DNA of 64,000 nucleotides, taken from Pseudomonadales bacterium (GTDB lineage: Bacteria > Pseudomonadota > Gammaproteobacteria > Pseudomonadales > Pseudohongiellaceae). The notes below the pieces were generated by a model. It searched no databases and was not told the DNA's origin. It saw only the letters and a program-made list of their open reading frames with translations. Shown piece after piece: positions 6,933 through 15,232 of the stretch. Position numbers and translations under genes: made by a program. The stretch spans positions 263,301-327,300 of the forward strand of contig JACKOJ010000004.1 in the NCBI GenBank assembly GCA_024234325.1. The letters are read 5' to 3'. Every line of letters starts with the position of its first letter. Position 1 is the first letter of the stretch.

Positions 6933-8336
6933 CTAGACCTTCTGGTGCTTCCAGCGCCCCTGCATGAAGCAGAGCACCCCGACAATGCCCATCAGAATCT
7001 CCGCCAGGAAAACGGACCAGAACACCCCGTACGGCCCCATAGTCAACTTCGTCGCCATCCAGTAGGCCACCGGAATCTGCACCATCCAGTAGCAGAACAC
7101 ATTGATCCACATCGGTGTCATCGTGTCCCCGGCACCATTGAAAGCCTGGACTGCCACCATCCCAAGCGCCATGAAGCCAAAGCTGTAGCTCATGATGCGC
7201 AGCGCGTCGATGCCGAAGCCCAGCGCCTGTGGCTCGGTGGTGAAGACTTCCATGATCGCGCGCGGCACCACAATGATCACCAGGGCCACCGCCATCATGT
7301 ACACCACGTTGTACTTCGCCACCTGCCACACCGTGCTGACCGCGCGGTCGATCTTGCCCGCGCCCAGGTTCTGCCCCACCAGGGTTGCCACCGCATTGCT
7401 CAGGCCCCAGGCAGGCAGGATCACGAACATCATGATGCGGATTGCGATGGTATAGCCCGCCACCGCATCGCTGCCGTAGATTGACACCAGGCGCATCAGG
7501 AACACCCAGCTCGCGGTCGCAATCAGGAACTGCAGGATGCCCCCCACCGAGATGCGCACCAGTGTCAGAATCACCGACAGCTTCACAACGAAGTCCTGCC
7601 ACACCAGGCGAATGCGGCGATCCCGAGCGCACAGATAGTAGAACTGGTAGAGCACCCCGATGCCGCGGCCGATGTTGGTTGCCACCGCAGCGCCCGTGAC
7701 CCCCATCTCCGGAAACGGCCCCCAGCCAAAGATCAGACAGGGGTCCAGCACGATATTGATGCCATTGGCGAGCACCAGTGCCCGCATCGCGATCGAGGCA
7801 TCCCCCGCGCCACGGAAGATCGCGTTGTTGAGGAACAGGAACACAATCGTGAAGCACCCGCCCAGCATGATCTGGGTGTAGAGCGACCCCGTTTCCACCA
7901 CCGCGTCCTCCGCGCCCATCAGACGCAGAATATCTTCGGCAAAGAAGATGCCTCCCAGCCCCACGCAGAGTGAGACAGCCACGCCGATCCACAGGGCCTG
8001 ACCGGCCGCAAAGGCCGCCGCCTCGGGTGAATTCTCGCCAATGCGGCGCGACACCATAGCCGTGGTGCCCATGGACAGGCCGATGGCCAGCGCGTAGAGC
8101 AGCGAAATCACCGATTCGGTCAGGCCGACCGTTGCCACGGCTTCCGCGCCCAGGCTGGCGACGAAGAAGATGTCCACGATGGCGAACACCGATTCCATCG
8201 ACATCTCCAGAATCATGGGCACTGCCAGCAGAAAGGTGGCGCGCGCAATGGAGCCTTCGGTGTAATTGATGGTTGAACTGCCCAAAAGGGCCTGACGGAA
8301 CAGGCTCAGGCCTGAACGTAGTTTGCTTCGAGTCAT
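6933..8336 (-). CDS. MATE family efflux transporter
   Basis: 467 residues, the usual length for MATE exporters. About twelve hydrophobic segments are visible, arranged as two related halves; the first begins FLLAVPMILEMSMESVFAIVDIFFVASLGAEAVATVGLTESV and contains the family hallmark of a helix-1 proline and the GAEAVA loop. It would export cationic compounds or drugs across the inner membrane using a sodium or proton gradient. The NorM versus DinF subgroup cannot be resolved by eye. It is monocistronic, convergent with brnA, and no adjacent regulator gene indicates a substrate. Confidence 0.88.
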   Translation of the reverse strand: MTRSKLRSGLSLFRQALLGSSTINYTEGSIARATFLLAVPMILEMSMESVFAIVDIFFVASLGAEAVATVGLTESVISLLYALAIGLSMGTTAMVSRRIGENSPEAAAFAAGQALWIGVAVSLCVGLGGIFFAEDILRLMGAEDAVVETGSLYTQIMLGGCFTIVFLFLNNAIFRGAGDASIAMRALVLANGINIVLDPCLIFGWGPFPEMGVTGAAVATNIGRGIGVLYQFYYLCARDRRIRLVWQDFVVKLSVILTLVRISVGGILQFLIATASWVFLMRLVSIYGSDAVAGYTIAIRIMMFVILPAWGLSNAVATLVGQNLGAGKIDRAVSTVWQVAKYNVVYMMAVALVIIVVPRAIMEVFTTEPQALGFGIDALRIMSYSFGFMALGMVAVQAFNGAGDTMTPMWINVFCYWMVQIPVAYWMATKLTMGPYGVFWSVFLAEILMGIVGVLCFMQGRWKHQKV

Positions 8337-8693
8337 GATGGTTCCAGAAAGAAATGATTAAACGTCATGCCACGCGTGCGTTCTGCGCACGGGGCGGGCT
8401 TGGAGGACTTCTGGATCCAGTGATCCTGCTGCATGAAAAGTCTGCGGCAGGGAAAGATGGGTCGGCTGATCGTTCAGCGTGTGCGAGGGTCCAGAGTCCT
8501 TACTGGCGTGCTATATCCATCGGGCGTATCTCCTGACTGGGAATCAGTCACATGAAAGTGGGCGGATTATAGGGCAAGCTTTCTGCCATGTCTTGAAAAA
8601 GACCGCCCCTGCCGACCGGTCTTACATTGTGTGTGACGCCAGTCACTTCTGGCGCCAACAGGAGTACAATGCTGCGAAACAAGCGGAGGAAGC
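8337..8693. other. Intergenic region between MATE and cation exchanger genes
   Basis: Divergent upstream region of 357 bases. The only structure I see is a small perfect hairpin CGCCAG-TCACTT-CTGGCG near 8637-8654 and a possible -10 TACAAT at 8665-8670 for the downstream exchanger. Short open frames in it have no ribosome-binding sites or recognisable content. Confidence 0.5.
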
Positions 8694-9755
8694 ATGAGTC
8701 TGTTGTGGTTTGTCGTAGGCCTGATACTGCTGATTGTCGGGGCGGAGCTGCTGGTGATGGGCGCCTCGCGGGTGGCATCCCTCTTTCGCATCCCCCCGCT
8801 GATCATCGGTCTGACCGTCGTCGCGTTCGGCACCAGCTCTCCCGAATTCGCCGTCAGCATCGAGGCCGCGCTGAACGACCAGGCCAGCATTTCCGTGGGC
8901 AATGTCATCGGCAGCAATATTTTCAACGTGCTCTTCATCCTGGGCATCTCCGCGCTGATCGTCCCCCTGCTGGTGTCAAAGCAACTCATCCGCTTTGATA
9001 TTCCCCTGATGATTCTGCTGTCCGCCCTGGTGTTGTTCATGGCGCAGGATCGCGTCCTCGGCTTCACAGACGGGGTCATTCTGCTGCTGGGCCTGTTCGC
9101 CTATCTGTTCTATCTGTTCCGGCAGAGCCGTAATGAGGCCCTGCAGGAGGATGAACCCGCCGGAACCGAGAGGCCCCATTTGCTGCGCGATGCCGGCCTG
9201 ATTGTGGTCGGGCTGGTGTGTCTCGTGATCGGTTCCGATCAGTTGATTGATGGCGCCATCAAAATTGCTGCCTATTTCGGGGTAAGCGAGCTGATCATCG
9301 GCCTGACCATTGTGGCGGCAGGAACCTCGCTGCCGGAACTGGTGACATCCGTAGTGGCCGCCATTCACGGCAAACGGGACATTGCTGTAGGCAATGTGGT
9401 GGGCAGCAATCTCTTCAACATCATGGGGGTGCTCGGCGTAGCCAGCATCATCTCCCCCGGGGGCATCGATGTGCCGGAGTCCCTGCTGCACTTCGACCTG
9501 CTGGTCATGCTGGGGGTCGCTGTTGTGTGCCTGCCGGTGTTCTTTACCGGCGGTGTCATCAGTCGCAGTGAGGGGGCGGCCTTCCTGATTTACTACATCG
9601 CCTACAGCAGCTATCTGGTCTTCGACGCCATGGAACATGTATTGCTCAACCCCTTCAGCAACACCATGCTGTATTTCTTCATGCCGCTTACCCTGCTCGC
9701 GATCGGTTTCAGCGTGGTGCAGGACTCCCGGTTCAAGGCCCGGCACAAACGATGA
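8694..9755 (+). CDS. Calcium/sodium antiporter, CaCA family (YrbG-like)
   Basis: 353 residues, ATG preceded by GGAGG. Two homologous halves carry the alpha-repeats of the cation/Ca2+ exchanger superfamily: GTSSPEFAVSIEAALN with VGNVIGSNIFNVLFILG in the first half, and GTSLPELVTSVVAAIHG with VGNVVGSNLFNIMGVLG in the second. About ten membrane segments are predicted. The protein exchanges cytoplasmic Ca2+ (or Na+) across the inner membrane; the E. coli homologue is YrbG. Its stop overlaps the start of a 69-residue membrane protein (ATGA), suggesting the two are made together. Confidence 0.9.
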   Translation: MSLLWFVVGLILLIVGAELLVMGASRVASLFRIPPLIIGLTVVAFGTSSPEFAVSIEAALNDQASISVGNVIGSNIFNVLFILGISALIVPLLVSKQLIRFDIPLMILLSALVLFMAQDRVLGFTDGVILLLGLFAYLFYLFRQSRNEALQEDEPAGTERPHLLRDAGLIVVGLVCLVIGSDQLIDGAIKIAAYFGVSELIIGLTIVAAGTSLPELVTSVVAAIHGKRDIAVGNVVGSNLFNIMGVLGVASIISPGGIDVPESLLHFDLLVMLGVAVVCLPVFFTGGVISRSEGAAFLIYYIAYSSYLVFDAMEHVLLNPFSNTMLYFFMPLTLLAIGFSVVQDSRFKARHKR

Positions 9756-9961
9756 ATATGGATTCCTCCTATCTGCTGTGGACCGTGCTGTTCAGCTCCG
9801 TGGGCATGGGCTACTTCGTGTACGGCAAGAAGCAGCAGCACAAGAGCGCTCTGCTCGCCGGCATTGGCCTCATGATCTATCCCTATTTTGTGAGCAGTGT
9901 ATTGCCGCTGGTACTGATCGGCCTGGTGCTCATGATTGCCCCCCGCTATCTGCAACTTTAG
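9752..9961 (+). CDS. Small two-to-three-helix membrane protein, conserved hypothetical
   Basis: 69 residues, start overlapping the exchanger stop (ATGA at 9752-9755). Nearly the whole protein is hydrophobic: SSYLLWTVLFSSVGMGYFVYG, a basic-polar loop KKQQHKS, then LLAGIGLMIYPYFV and SVLPLVLIGLVLMIAPRY. The arrangement suggests a small inner-membrane protein, possibly an accessory to the exchanger. I do not recognise a named family with certainty. The stop codon (9959-9961) overlaps the stop of the convergent ogt gene, leaving no intergenic space. Confidence 0.75.
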   Translation: MNMDSSYLLWTVLFSSVGMGYFVYGKKQQHKSALLAGIGLMIYPYFVSSVLPLVLIGLVLMIAPRYLQL

Positions 9962-10455
9962 GGCTGCAGGGCAAACGGCGCGAAACGCTGCTCCAACTCC
10001 AGCAGAATCTCCTTTGCCGCCAGGCCCCCACCAAAGCCGGTGAGCTTGCCGGTGCTGCCGATCACCCGATGGCAGGGAATGATGATGGGAATGGGGTTTT
10101 GTCCATTGGCCGCGCCAACGGCCCGCGAGGCTTTGGGCTTGCCGATCTGCCGGGCAATCTCCCCGTAACTGCAGGTGGCCCCGTAGGGAATGGTGGTCAG
10201 CGCCTGCCAGACTGCCTGCTGAAAATCCGTGCCATCCGGAGCCAGGGCAAGGTCGAAACGCTGTAACTCTCCCGCAAAATACGCCTCCAGTTGCTGCCTC
10301 ACCTCCTTGAAAGCGTTGTCGTCCCGCTGCCACTCCGGCTGGTGGCGCGTGCGCCCCTTGCCCTCGGGAAACCCGATCAGGTGCAGGCGTTCGCCATCTC
10401 CCGCCAGCAGCAGTGCGCCAACGGGAGAGTCGCAGTAGGTGTACAGTCGCGTCAT
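9958..10455 (-). CDS. ogt: Methylated-DNA-protein cysteine methyltransferase
   Basis: 165 residues from ATG at 10455; GAGGA upstream supports this start over the longer frame to 10536, which overlaps the upstream gene. The active-site motif IPCHRVIGSTGKLTGFGGGL carries the alkyl-accepting cysteine, and FQQAVWQALTTIPYGATCSYGEIA is the helix-turn-helix that inserts into the minor groove. The protein repairs O6-alkylguanine and O4-alkylthymine by transferring the alkyl group irreversibly to itself. It lies 10 bases after the ada/alkA fusion stop, so both belong to one alkylation-damage operon. Confidence 0.92.
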   Translation of the reverse strand: MTRLYTYCDSPVGALLLAGDGERLHLIGFPEGKGRTRHQPEWQRDDNAFKEVRQQLEAYFAGELQRFDLALAPDGTDFQQAVWQALTTIPYGATCSYGEIARQIGKPKASRAVGAANGQNPIPIIIPCHRVIGSTGKLTGFGGGLAAKEILLELEQRFAPFALQP

Positions 10456-10465
10456 GATGCTGTCC

Positions 10466-11953
10466 TCATCTCTCTTCAGGTGTCTGTGTCGAAGCCTTGC
10501 GCCAGGCATAGTCCTGCCACAGCAGCATGACCACATAGGCCCGCCAGGGCCGCCAGGCCTGCGAACGCTGCTGCAATTGTTTCGGAGTCAATGCATCGCC
10601 ATCCTTCGCCGCCGCACGTAGCAGAATCAGATCGGCATCGGGAAATGCATCCGGGTCGCCCAGGGCACGCATGGCGATGTACTGTGCCGTCCACGGCCCA
10701 ATGCCGGGTATCTGCACGATACGGGCACAGAACTCCGCCGAATCCATGCTGCCATCGAAACGCAGTTCCCCATCTCGTACCGCGACCGCCAGCGCCTGGA
10801 TGGCCACAATCCGACGCGTGGTGATGCCCAAACCATCCAGCGATGCCTGCGCCAGCACCGCCGGAGAGGGAAACACCCGGTTCAGGGAATCGTCCGTGGC
10901 AGAGCCGTACGGAGTTCCAGTGGTCAGGGCCAGCCTGGACACCAGCGTCGTGGCACCTTTCACGGAGACCTGCTGCCCGATGATGGCCCGCACGGCCACC
11001 TCGAAGCCGTCCCAGGCCACGGGCACCCGAATGCCGGGATGACGCGCAACCGCATCGGCCAGAGACGCATCCTGTGCAAAGAAACTGTCAATATCTGCAG
11101 ATACCGCCTTGAGATCGAACATGATGCGCACACGCTCGACAACCTGCTGCAGATAGCGGGTATTTTCCAGTATCACCGTCAGCAGGACAGCATGAGCGTC
11201 AGAAAGAAAACGCAGATGAATCTCACCGGCCTCACCATTGCAGACAATCGTTCTGGAATAGGAATCTTCGGTGACATGCTCGACACCGGGAATCGCGCGG
11301 GTCGAAAGATACACCAGCATGATGCGCCAGTCGAAAGGCGGACGGTAATGCAGTCGAATCCGAATGCCATCCGGCACCTCTTCGCCCGCAATCTTTCCCT
11401 GCTTGCGCAGAGACAGCGGAGATCGCCCGTATACCTGCTGAAACACGGCGTTGAAGCGGCGCACACTGCTGAAGCCCGCGGCATAGCATATCTGCGCCAT
11501 CGACAGGCGGGTTTCGTCGATGAGATTCTTGGCAAAATGCAGACGCTGGGTATTGGCTACCGTCAGCGGCGACACGCCAAGATGCTGTTGAAACAGGCGC
11601 GTGAGATGACGCGGACCAATGCCGAGCTGCTGCGCCAGCTCGCCAACGCGTCCGTCCGCCAGCGCGCCCTGCGCGATCAGTTGCAGGGCACGGGAGACGG
11701 TATGCGAGGTGCCGAGCCAGGCGGGGGTACCGGGGGAAGACTCAGGGCGGCAACGCAGGCAGGGGCGAAACCCGGCCTCGGCGGCAGCGGCAGCCGTGGC
11801 ATACAGGCGAATGTTCTCCTTGCGGGGGATGCGCACGGGGCAGACGGGGCGACAGTAGATGCCGGTGGTGAGCACGCCGATGAAGAGGCGGCCGTCGTAA
11901 CGGGGGTCGCGCGCCTGGCGTGCCTGCTCGAAATCATCGGGGTCTAGTTGCAC
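10466..11953 (-). CDS. Ada regulator / AlkA DNA-3-methyladenine glycosylase fusion
   Basis: 495 residues, GTG start at 11953 (GAAGG upstream, no better ATG). Domain order: Ada zinc domain with Cys34, Cys38, Cys65, Cys68 (GIYCRPVC ... FRPCLRC), where Cys34 is the expected methyl acceptor; AraC-type helix-turn-helix, residues about 85-185 (GELAQQLGIGPRHLTRLFQQHLG); AlkA N-terminal domain about 195-300; HhH-GPD glycosylase about 305-480 with HhH PGIGPWTAQYIAMRA and the aspartate-containing FPDADL. Known for such fusions: methylation of the Ada domain by phosphotriesters activates transcription while the glycosylase excises 3-alkylpurines. It lacks the O6-methylguanine domain of E. coli Ada, which the next gene ogt supplies. 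Confidence 0.92.
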   Translation of the reverse strand: MQLDPDDFEQARQARDPRYDGRLFIGVLTTGIYCRPVCPVRIPRKENIRLYATAAAAAEAGFRPCLRCRPESSPGTPAWLGTSHTVSRALQLIAQGALADGRVGELAQQLGIGPRHLTRLFQQHLGVSPLTVANTQRLHFAKNLIDETRLSMAQICYAAGFSSVRRFNAVFQQVYGRSPLSLRKQGKIAGEEVPDGIRIRLHYRPPFDWRIMLVYLSTRAIPGVEHVTEDSYSRTIVCNGEAGEIHLRFLSDAHAVLLTVILENTRYLQQVVERVRIMFDLKAVSADIDSFFAQDASLADAVARHPGIRVPVAWDGFEVAVRAIIGQQVSVKGATTLVSRLALTTGTPYGSATDDSLNRVFPSPAVLAQASLDGLGITTRRIVAIQALAVAVRDGELRFDGSMDSAEFCARIVQIPGIGPWTAQYIAMRALGDPDAFPDADLILLRAAAKDGDALTPKQLQQRSQAWRPWRAYVVMLLWQDYAWRKASTQTPEER

Positions 11954-12078
11954 TGGGTGTGGCCTTCGTCTGTGTCCTCACTGATGCGCACAGTAGCACA
12001 GCCAACGAGCCAATTCTGGTCGTTTTCGGACATCATCAAAAAATGCGTTTAACTGCAAAGGGTCTCACGCTGCCAGCC

Positions 12079-12199
12079 GAGCCGCGCAGACAGTCCGGCC
12101 GCGACGGAGACGCCAAAAAGCGCACCTCCCTGTGCAGGCTCGGCGTGCGCCATCCGTGGCGCCCGACGCTCCGCTGCGTCCGGACTGTCTGCGCGGCTC
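12079..12199 (+). repeat. Composite palindromic repeat, copy C (core on + strand)
   Basis: Perfect 20-bp arms: GAGCCGCGCAGACAGTCCGG at 12079-12098 and its exact complement at 12180-12199. The core contains GACGCCAAAAA, hairpin I GCAC-CTCCCT-GTGC, AGGCTCGGC, hairpin II GCGCCA-TCCG-TGGCGC and a tail. It lies in the intergenic gap between the ada/alkA fusion and the PQQ dehydrogenase, 80 bases from copy D in opposite orientation. Confidence 0.9.
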
Positions 12200-12279
12200 T
12201 CAATGCAGTGCCAACAAAACGCACCATTGACTTCGATATCGAGTGAAATTGCCAATTCGATGGCGAAGATCCAGCCCGG

Positions 12280-12389
12280 AGAGGGAGTCACTGCCAGGCA
12301 GGACCGTAAAGCGCCAGGATGGCGCGCCCCCCGAGCCTGCACAGGGATGTGCGCATTTTGGCGTGTCCTGACTGGCAGTGACTCCCTCT
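12280..12389 (-). repeat. Composite palindromic repeat, copy D (core on - strand)
   Basis: Arms at 12280-12304 and 12365-12389 pair over 25 bases with one mismatch (AGAGGGAGTCACTGCCAG plus GCAGGAC). On the minus strand the core reads GACACGCCAAAATGC, hairpin I GCAC-ATCCCT-GTGC, AGGCTCGGG, hairpin II GCGCC-ATCC-TGGCGC, TTTACGGTCCTG. Together with copy C it accounts for most of the 11954-12488 gap. Confidence 0.9.
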
Positions 12390-12488
12390 TCGGGCGACCT
12401 GCGAAGCTCCCAAATCTGGAACCAGTAAATGACAAAGGGCAGCTCTCTTGCGAAAGCTACCCTCTTGGGTCATGCGAAGCGTTCGCTC

Positions 12489-14687
12489 TTACTGGAGCGG
12501 GGCCGTCTGTTGAGCGCCGCCCGCTTCCTTGTCCGCGTTGGCGCGGGAGATGATGTAGTGACGGATTGCGTCCGGATCGCTCGGCTGCAACGTGCCTTCG
12601 AAAGACACCATGCCGCCGGATTCCAGTTCGCCACCCAACACAACGGAATCAAACATCTCCTGGCTGTACAGACGCTGGCTGTAGCGCAGGTCCGGGAAGG
12701 TTTCGCGGCTCGCGCTCACCGCCGCCGGGCCATGGCAGACACTGCAGAAGCGACCGTAGATCTGTTCGCCCTGGGCGACCGTCTCGAAGTCTGCCGTCAG
12801 CGGTGGCGGATTCAGTTCGTCCGCTTCCGTGACTTCCTGGCTGATTTCCGTCGGCAGGCGGGCCGTGCCGCCGCGCTTGAAGACCAGCATGCGGGAGTTG
12901 TTGGTGGAGGCACGAGTGGTGGAGCCGATGGCGCCTGCGCCCTCGGTCGGCAGCGCCCGCCCGCCCACCAGCACGGCCACGTACTGCTCGCCGTCCACGG
13001 TGTAGGTCATCGGAGCCGCCACGGTCATGGCCTGGGTCGGCGCTGTCCACAGCAGTTCGCCCGTGGTGTCACGGTAGGCATTGAATTCCCCAGAGGCATT
13101 GCCCTGGAACACCAGGCCGCCTGCGGTACTCAGCACCCCGGCTGCATCGGTGGTGACCACCTTGGGCACACGCCACACTTCACGCTGCGCCACCGGATCC
13201 CAGGCCAGCAGATAGGCGGAACGCTTGGGCGCGTTTTCGCCTGCTGCCATCACCAGGGCGCCACCGGCCGCGAAATCCGTCCCCGTGTTCCAGCCACGCT
13301 GGGAAGTGACGAATTCGGTCTCGGCCACGTAGCCCATGAACTGCTCGGTAGCAGGCATGTAGACCAGTTGCGTGTTGTGACTAAAGGACATCGGGTGCCA
13401 GTTGTGGCCTCCCTGCGGCCCGGGAGACACAATCATGGGAATGCTGGTCTCGTTGTAGCGGGCCTCGGGAATCTCCACAGGACGGTCTGTCTCCAGATCG
13501 ATGTGCGAAGCCCAGGTGGCCGGTACAAATTTCTCTGCGGTGATGAGCTGCCCGGTTGCGGCATCCATCACGTAGAAGAAACCGTTTTTCGGCGCCTGCA
13601 TCACCACCCGGCGGGGCTGACCGTCGATCTCCAGTGTCGCCACCATGATGTGGGCGGTCGCCGTGTAGTCCCAGGTCTCGCCCGGGGTGGTCTGATAGTG
13701 CCAGCGGTAGGTGCCATCATCCGGGTTCAGCGCCACGATGGACGACAGGAACAGGTTATCGCCGCCGCCCGGGCTGCGCAGGCTCTGGTTCCACGGAGAC
13801 CCGTTGCCCACGCCGATATAGAGCAGGTTCAGATCGGGATCATAGGCCATGCCATCCCATACGGTGCCGCCACCACCCAGACGCCACCACTCCCCGTTCC
13901 AGGTTTCGGCAGCCATTTCCAGTTCCGGTTGCTCGAAGCCATCCGCCGGGTTGCCGGGCACGGTGTAATAGCGCCACAGTTGCTCGCCGGTATGCGCGTC
14001 ATAGGCGGTGATGTAACCGCGCACGCCGTATTCAGCGCCACCGTTGCCGATGATGACCTGCCCCTTCACGATGCGCGGTGCGCCGGTGATGGTGTAAGGC
14101 AGCGATTCGTCCACGGTCATCTGGCTCCACACTTCCTCACCGGTCTTGGAGTCAATTGCGATCAGGCGACCGTCAATGGTGCCGACAAAGACCTTGCCCT
14201 CCCACACGGCCACACCACGGTTCACCACGTCACAGCAGGCATCCACGCCCTTGGCCGGGTCCACACCGGGATCGTAGGCCCACAGGGGACGGCCAGTGCG
14301 CACATCAAAGGCCTTCACATGGCTCCACGCGGTGCTGACATACATGGCACCATCCACCACCACAGGGGTGGCTTCCTGCATACGGCTGGTGTCGATGTCG
14401 GCATACCAGGCCAGACTGAGCTCGCCGACATTCTCGGTATTGATCTGGGTCAGCGGGCTGAAACGCTGTTCGCCATAGTCACGCCCCACGGTCATCCAGG
14501 CCCCGGGTTCCTGATCCGTGTCGATGATGCGCTGGGCATTCACGGCGGCGCTGTAGGGCACCACGACGGGGGGCAATGCACTTGTGTCGGGGGTGGAATT
14601 CGCAGGGGGGTTATCGCTGGCGGGGCTGCACGCCACCAGCAATGCGGCAGCAGCCAGGGTCGTCATCTGCGGAACAATGAATCTCAT
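12489..14687 (-). CDS. PQQ-dependent dehydrogenase with C-terminal cytochrome c (quinohaemoprotein), lipoprotein
   Basis: Two adjacent ATGs (14690, 14687); AAGGAG-AGG spacing favours the second, giving 732 residues (numbering below counts from 14690). A lipobox ALLVAC with Cys21 predicts a lipoprotein in the periplasm. Residues about 50-610 form the eight-bladed PQQ propeller, with the vicinal disulfide Cys152-Cys153 (VDACCDVVNRG) that stacks on PQQ and the repeated TGRPLWAYD / TGEEVW / TGEQLWRY tryptophan-docking motifs. A cytochrome c domain carries haem motif CSVCH at 649-653 and a methionine ligand candidate in GGMVSF. This is type II quinohaemoprotein alcohol-dehydrogenase architecture; the substrate is unknown. 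No PQQ biosynthesis genes are in the window. Confidence 0.9.
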   Translation of the reverse strand: MRFIVPQMTTLAAAALLVACSPASDNPPANSTPDTSALPPVVVPYSAAVNAQRIIDTDQEPGAWMTVGRDYGEQRFSPLTQINTENVGELSLAWYADIDTSRMQEATPVVVDGAMYVSTAWSHVKAFDVRTGRPLWAYDPGVDPAKGVDACCDVVNRGVAVWEGKVFVGTIDGRLIAIDSKTGEEVWSQMTVDESLPYTITGAPRIVKGQVIIGNGGAEYGVRGYITAYDAHTGEQLWRYYTVPGNPADGFEQPELEMAAETWNGEWWRLGGGGTVWDGMAYDPDLNLLYIGVGNGSPWNQSLRSPGGGDNLFLSSIVALNPDDGTYRWHYQTTPGETWDYTATAHIMVATLEIDGQPRRVVMQAPKNGFFYVMDAATGQLITAEKFVPATWASHIDLETDRPVEIPEARYNETSIPMIVSPGPQGGHNWHPMSFSHNTQLVYMPATEQFMGYVAETEFVTSQRGWNTGTDFAAGGALVMAAGENAPKRSAYLLAWDPVAQREVWRVPKVVTTDAAGVLSTAGGLVFQGNASGEFNAYRDTTGELLWTAPTQAMTVAAPMTYTVDGEQYVAVLVGGRALPTEGAGAIGSTTRASTNNSRMLVFKRGGTARLPTEISQEVTEADELNPPPLTADFETVAQGEQIYGRFCSVCHGPAAVSASRETFPDLRYSQRLYSQEMFDSVVLGGELESGGMVSFEGTLQPSDPDAIRHYIISRANADKEAGGAQQTAPLQ

Positions 14688-14690
14688 CAT

Positions 14691-15232
14691 CCTCTCCTTT
14701 TATAATTTCCTTGTGAATGGTCCATTGCCTGTCTGGCGACAACCGCCCGGCATGTCCTGCCGGGTGGCCATCCCCCCTCCGAAGACGGGCAGAAAACCTG
14801 TGCGCCGACACCCCAGGTGCCGGTCGCGAATCGAATGTAGCACAAGCCTTCGGCGCAAGCATGCAAACTCGCTCGTCGCCGAGGCCATCATCTTCGGGCC
14901 TGATGCAGCCCGCAAAATGAGCCGACGATCTTACCCGAAACCTGCTGACCAGGAGTACCGCAGCTCACGTCAAATACGGCGAATGCTGCCTTTTTTATAG
15001 CTCAGTGGAGCACCGGTAGTGTATAGTTCACGCCCGGTTTCCCGTCGAAATTCAAGCGCCTGCGATTGCACCCGGTTGTCCCGGGAATGAACGCCCCGGA
15101 CTTCGGTATGACGCAAAATGGCGACAGGATCACCGTCGACGCATGGCGTCCCGAATTACAATAGCAGCCTCATGACCGGGCAACGCCCACTCGCACCCCG
15201 GTCTTTCAGCGAAACAAACGGGTGATGGCACG
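14691..15232. other. Divergent upstream region of the PQQ dehydrogenase and CorA genes
   Basis: 542 bases without a convincing gene. Seen: a strong hairpin CCGCCCGGCA-TGTCC-TGCCGGGTGG at 14743-14767, about 55 bases upstream of the dehydrogenase start, which could act as an attenuator or protein site. A stretch near 14999-15050 superficially resembles a tRNA D-arm but does not fold. No convincing promoter was recognised for corA. Confidence 0.5.

Noticed and set aside
12429..14705. A 758-codon plus-strand frame opposite the PQQ dehydrogenase
   Set aside because: Shadow of the real gene on the other strand; composition is His/Arg/Gly-rich and without domain motifs.
14997..15050. tRNA-like stretch TAGCTCAGTGGAGCACCGGT
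   Set aside because: It resembles a D-arm, but no acceptor stem, anticodon arm or T-arm can be formed around it.
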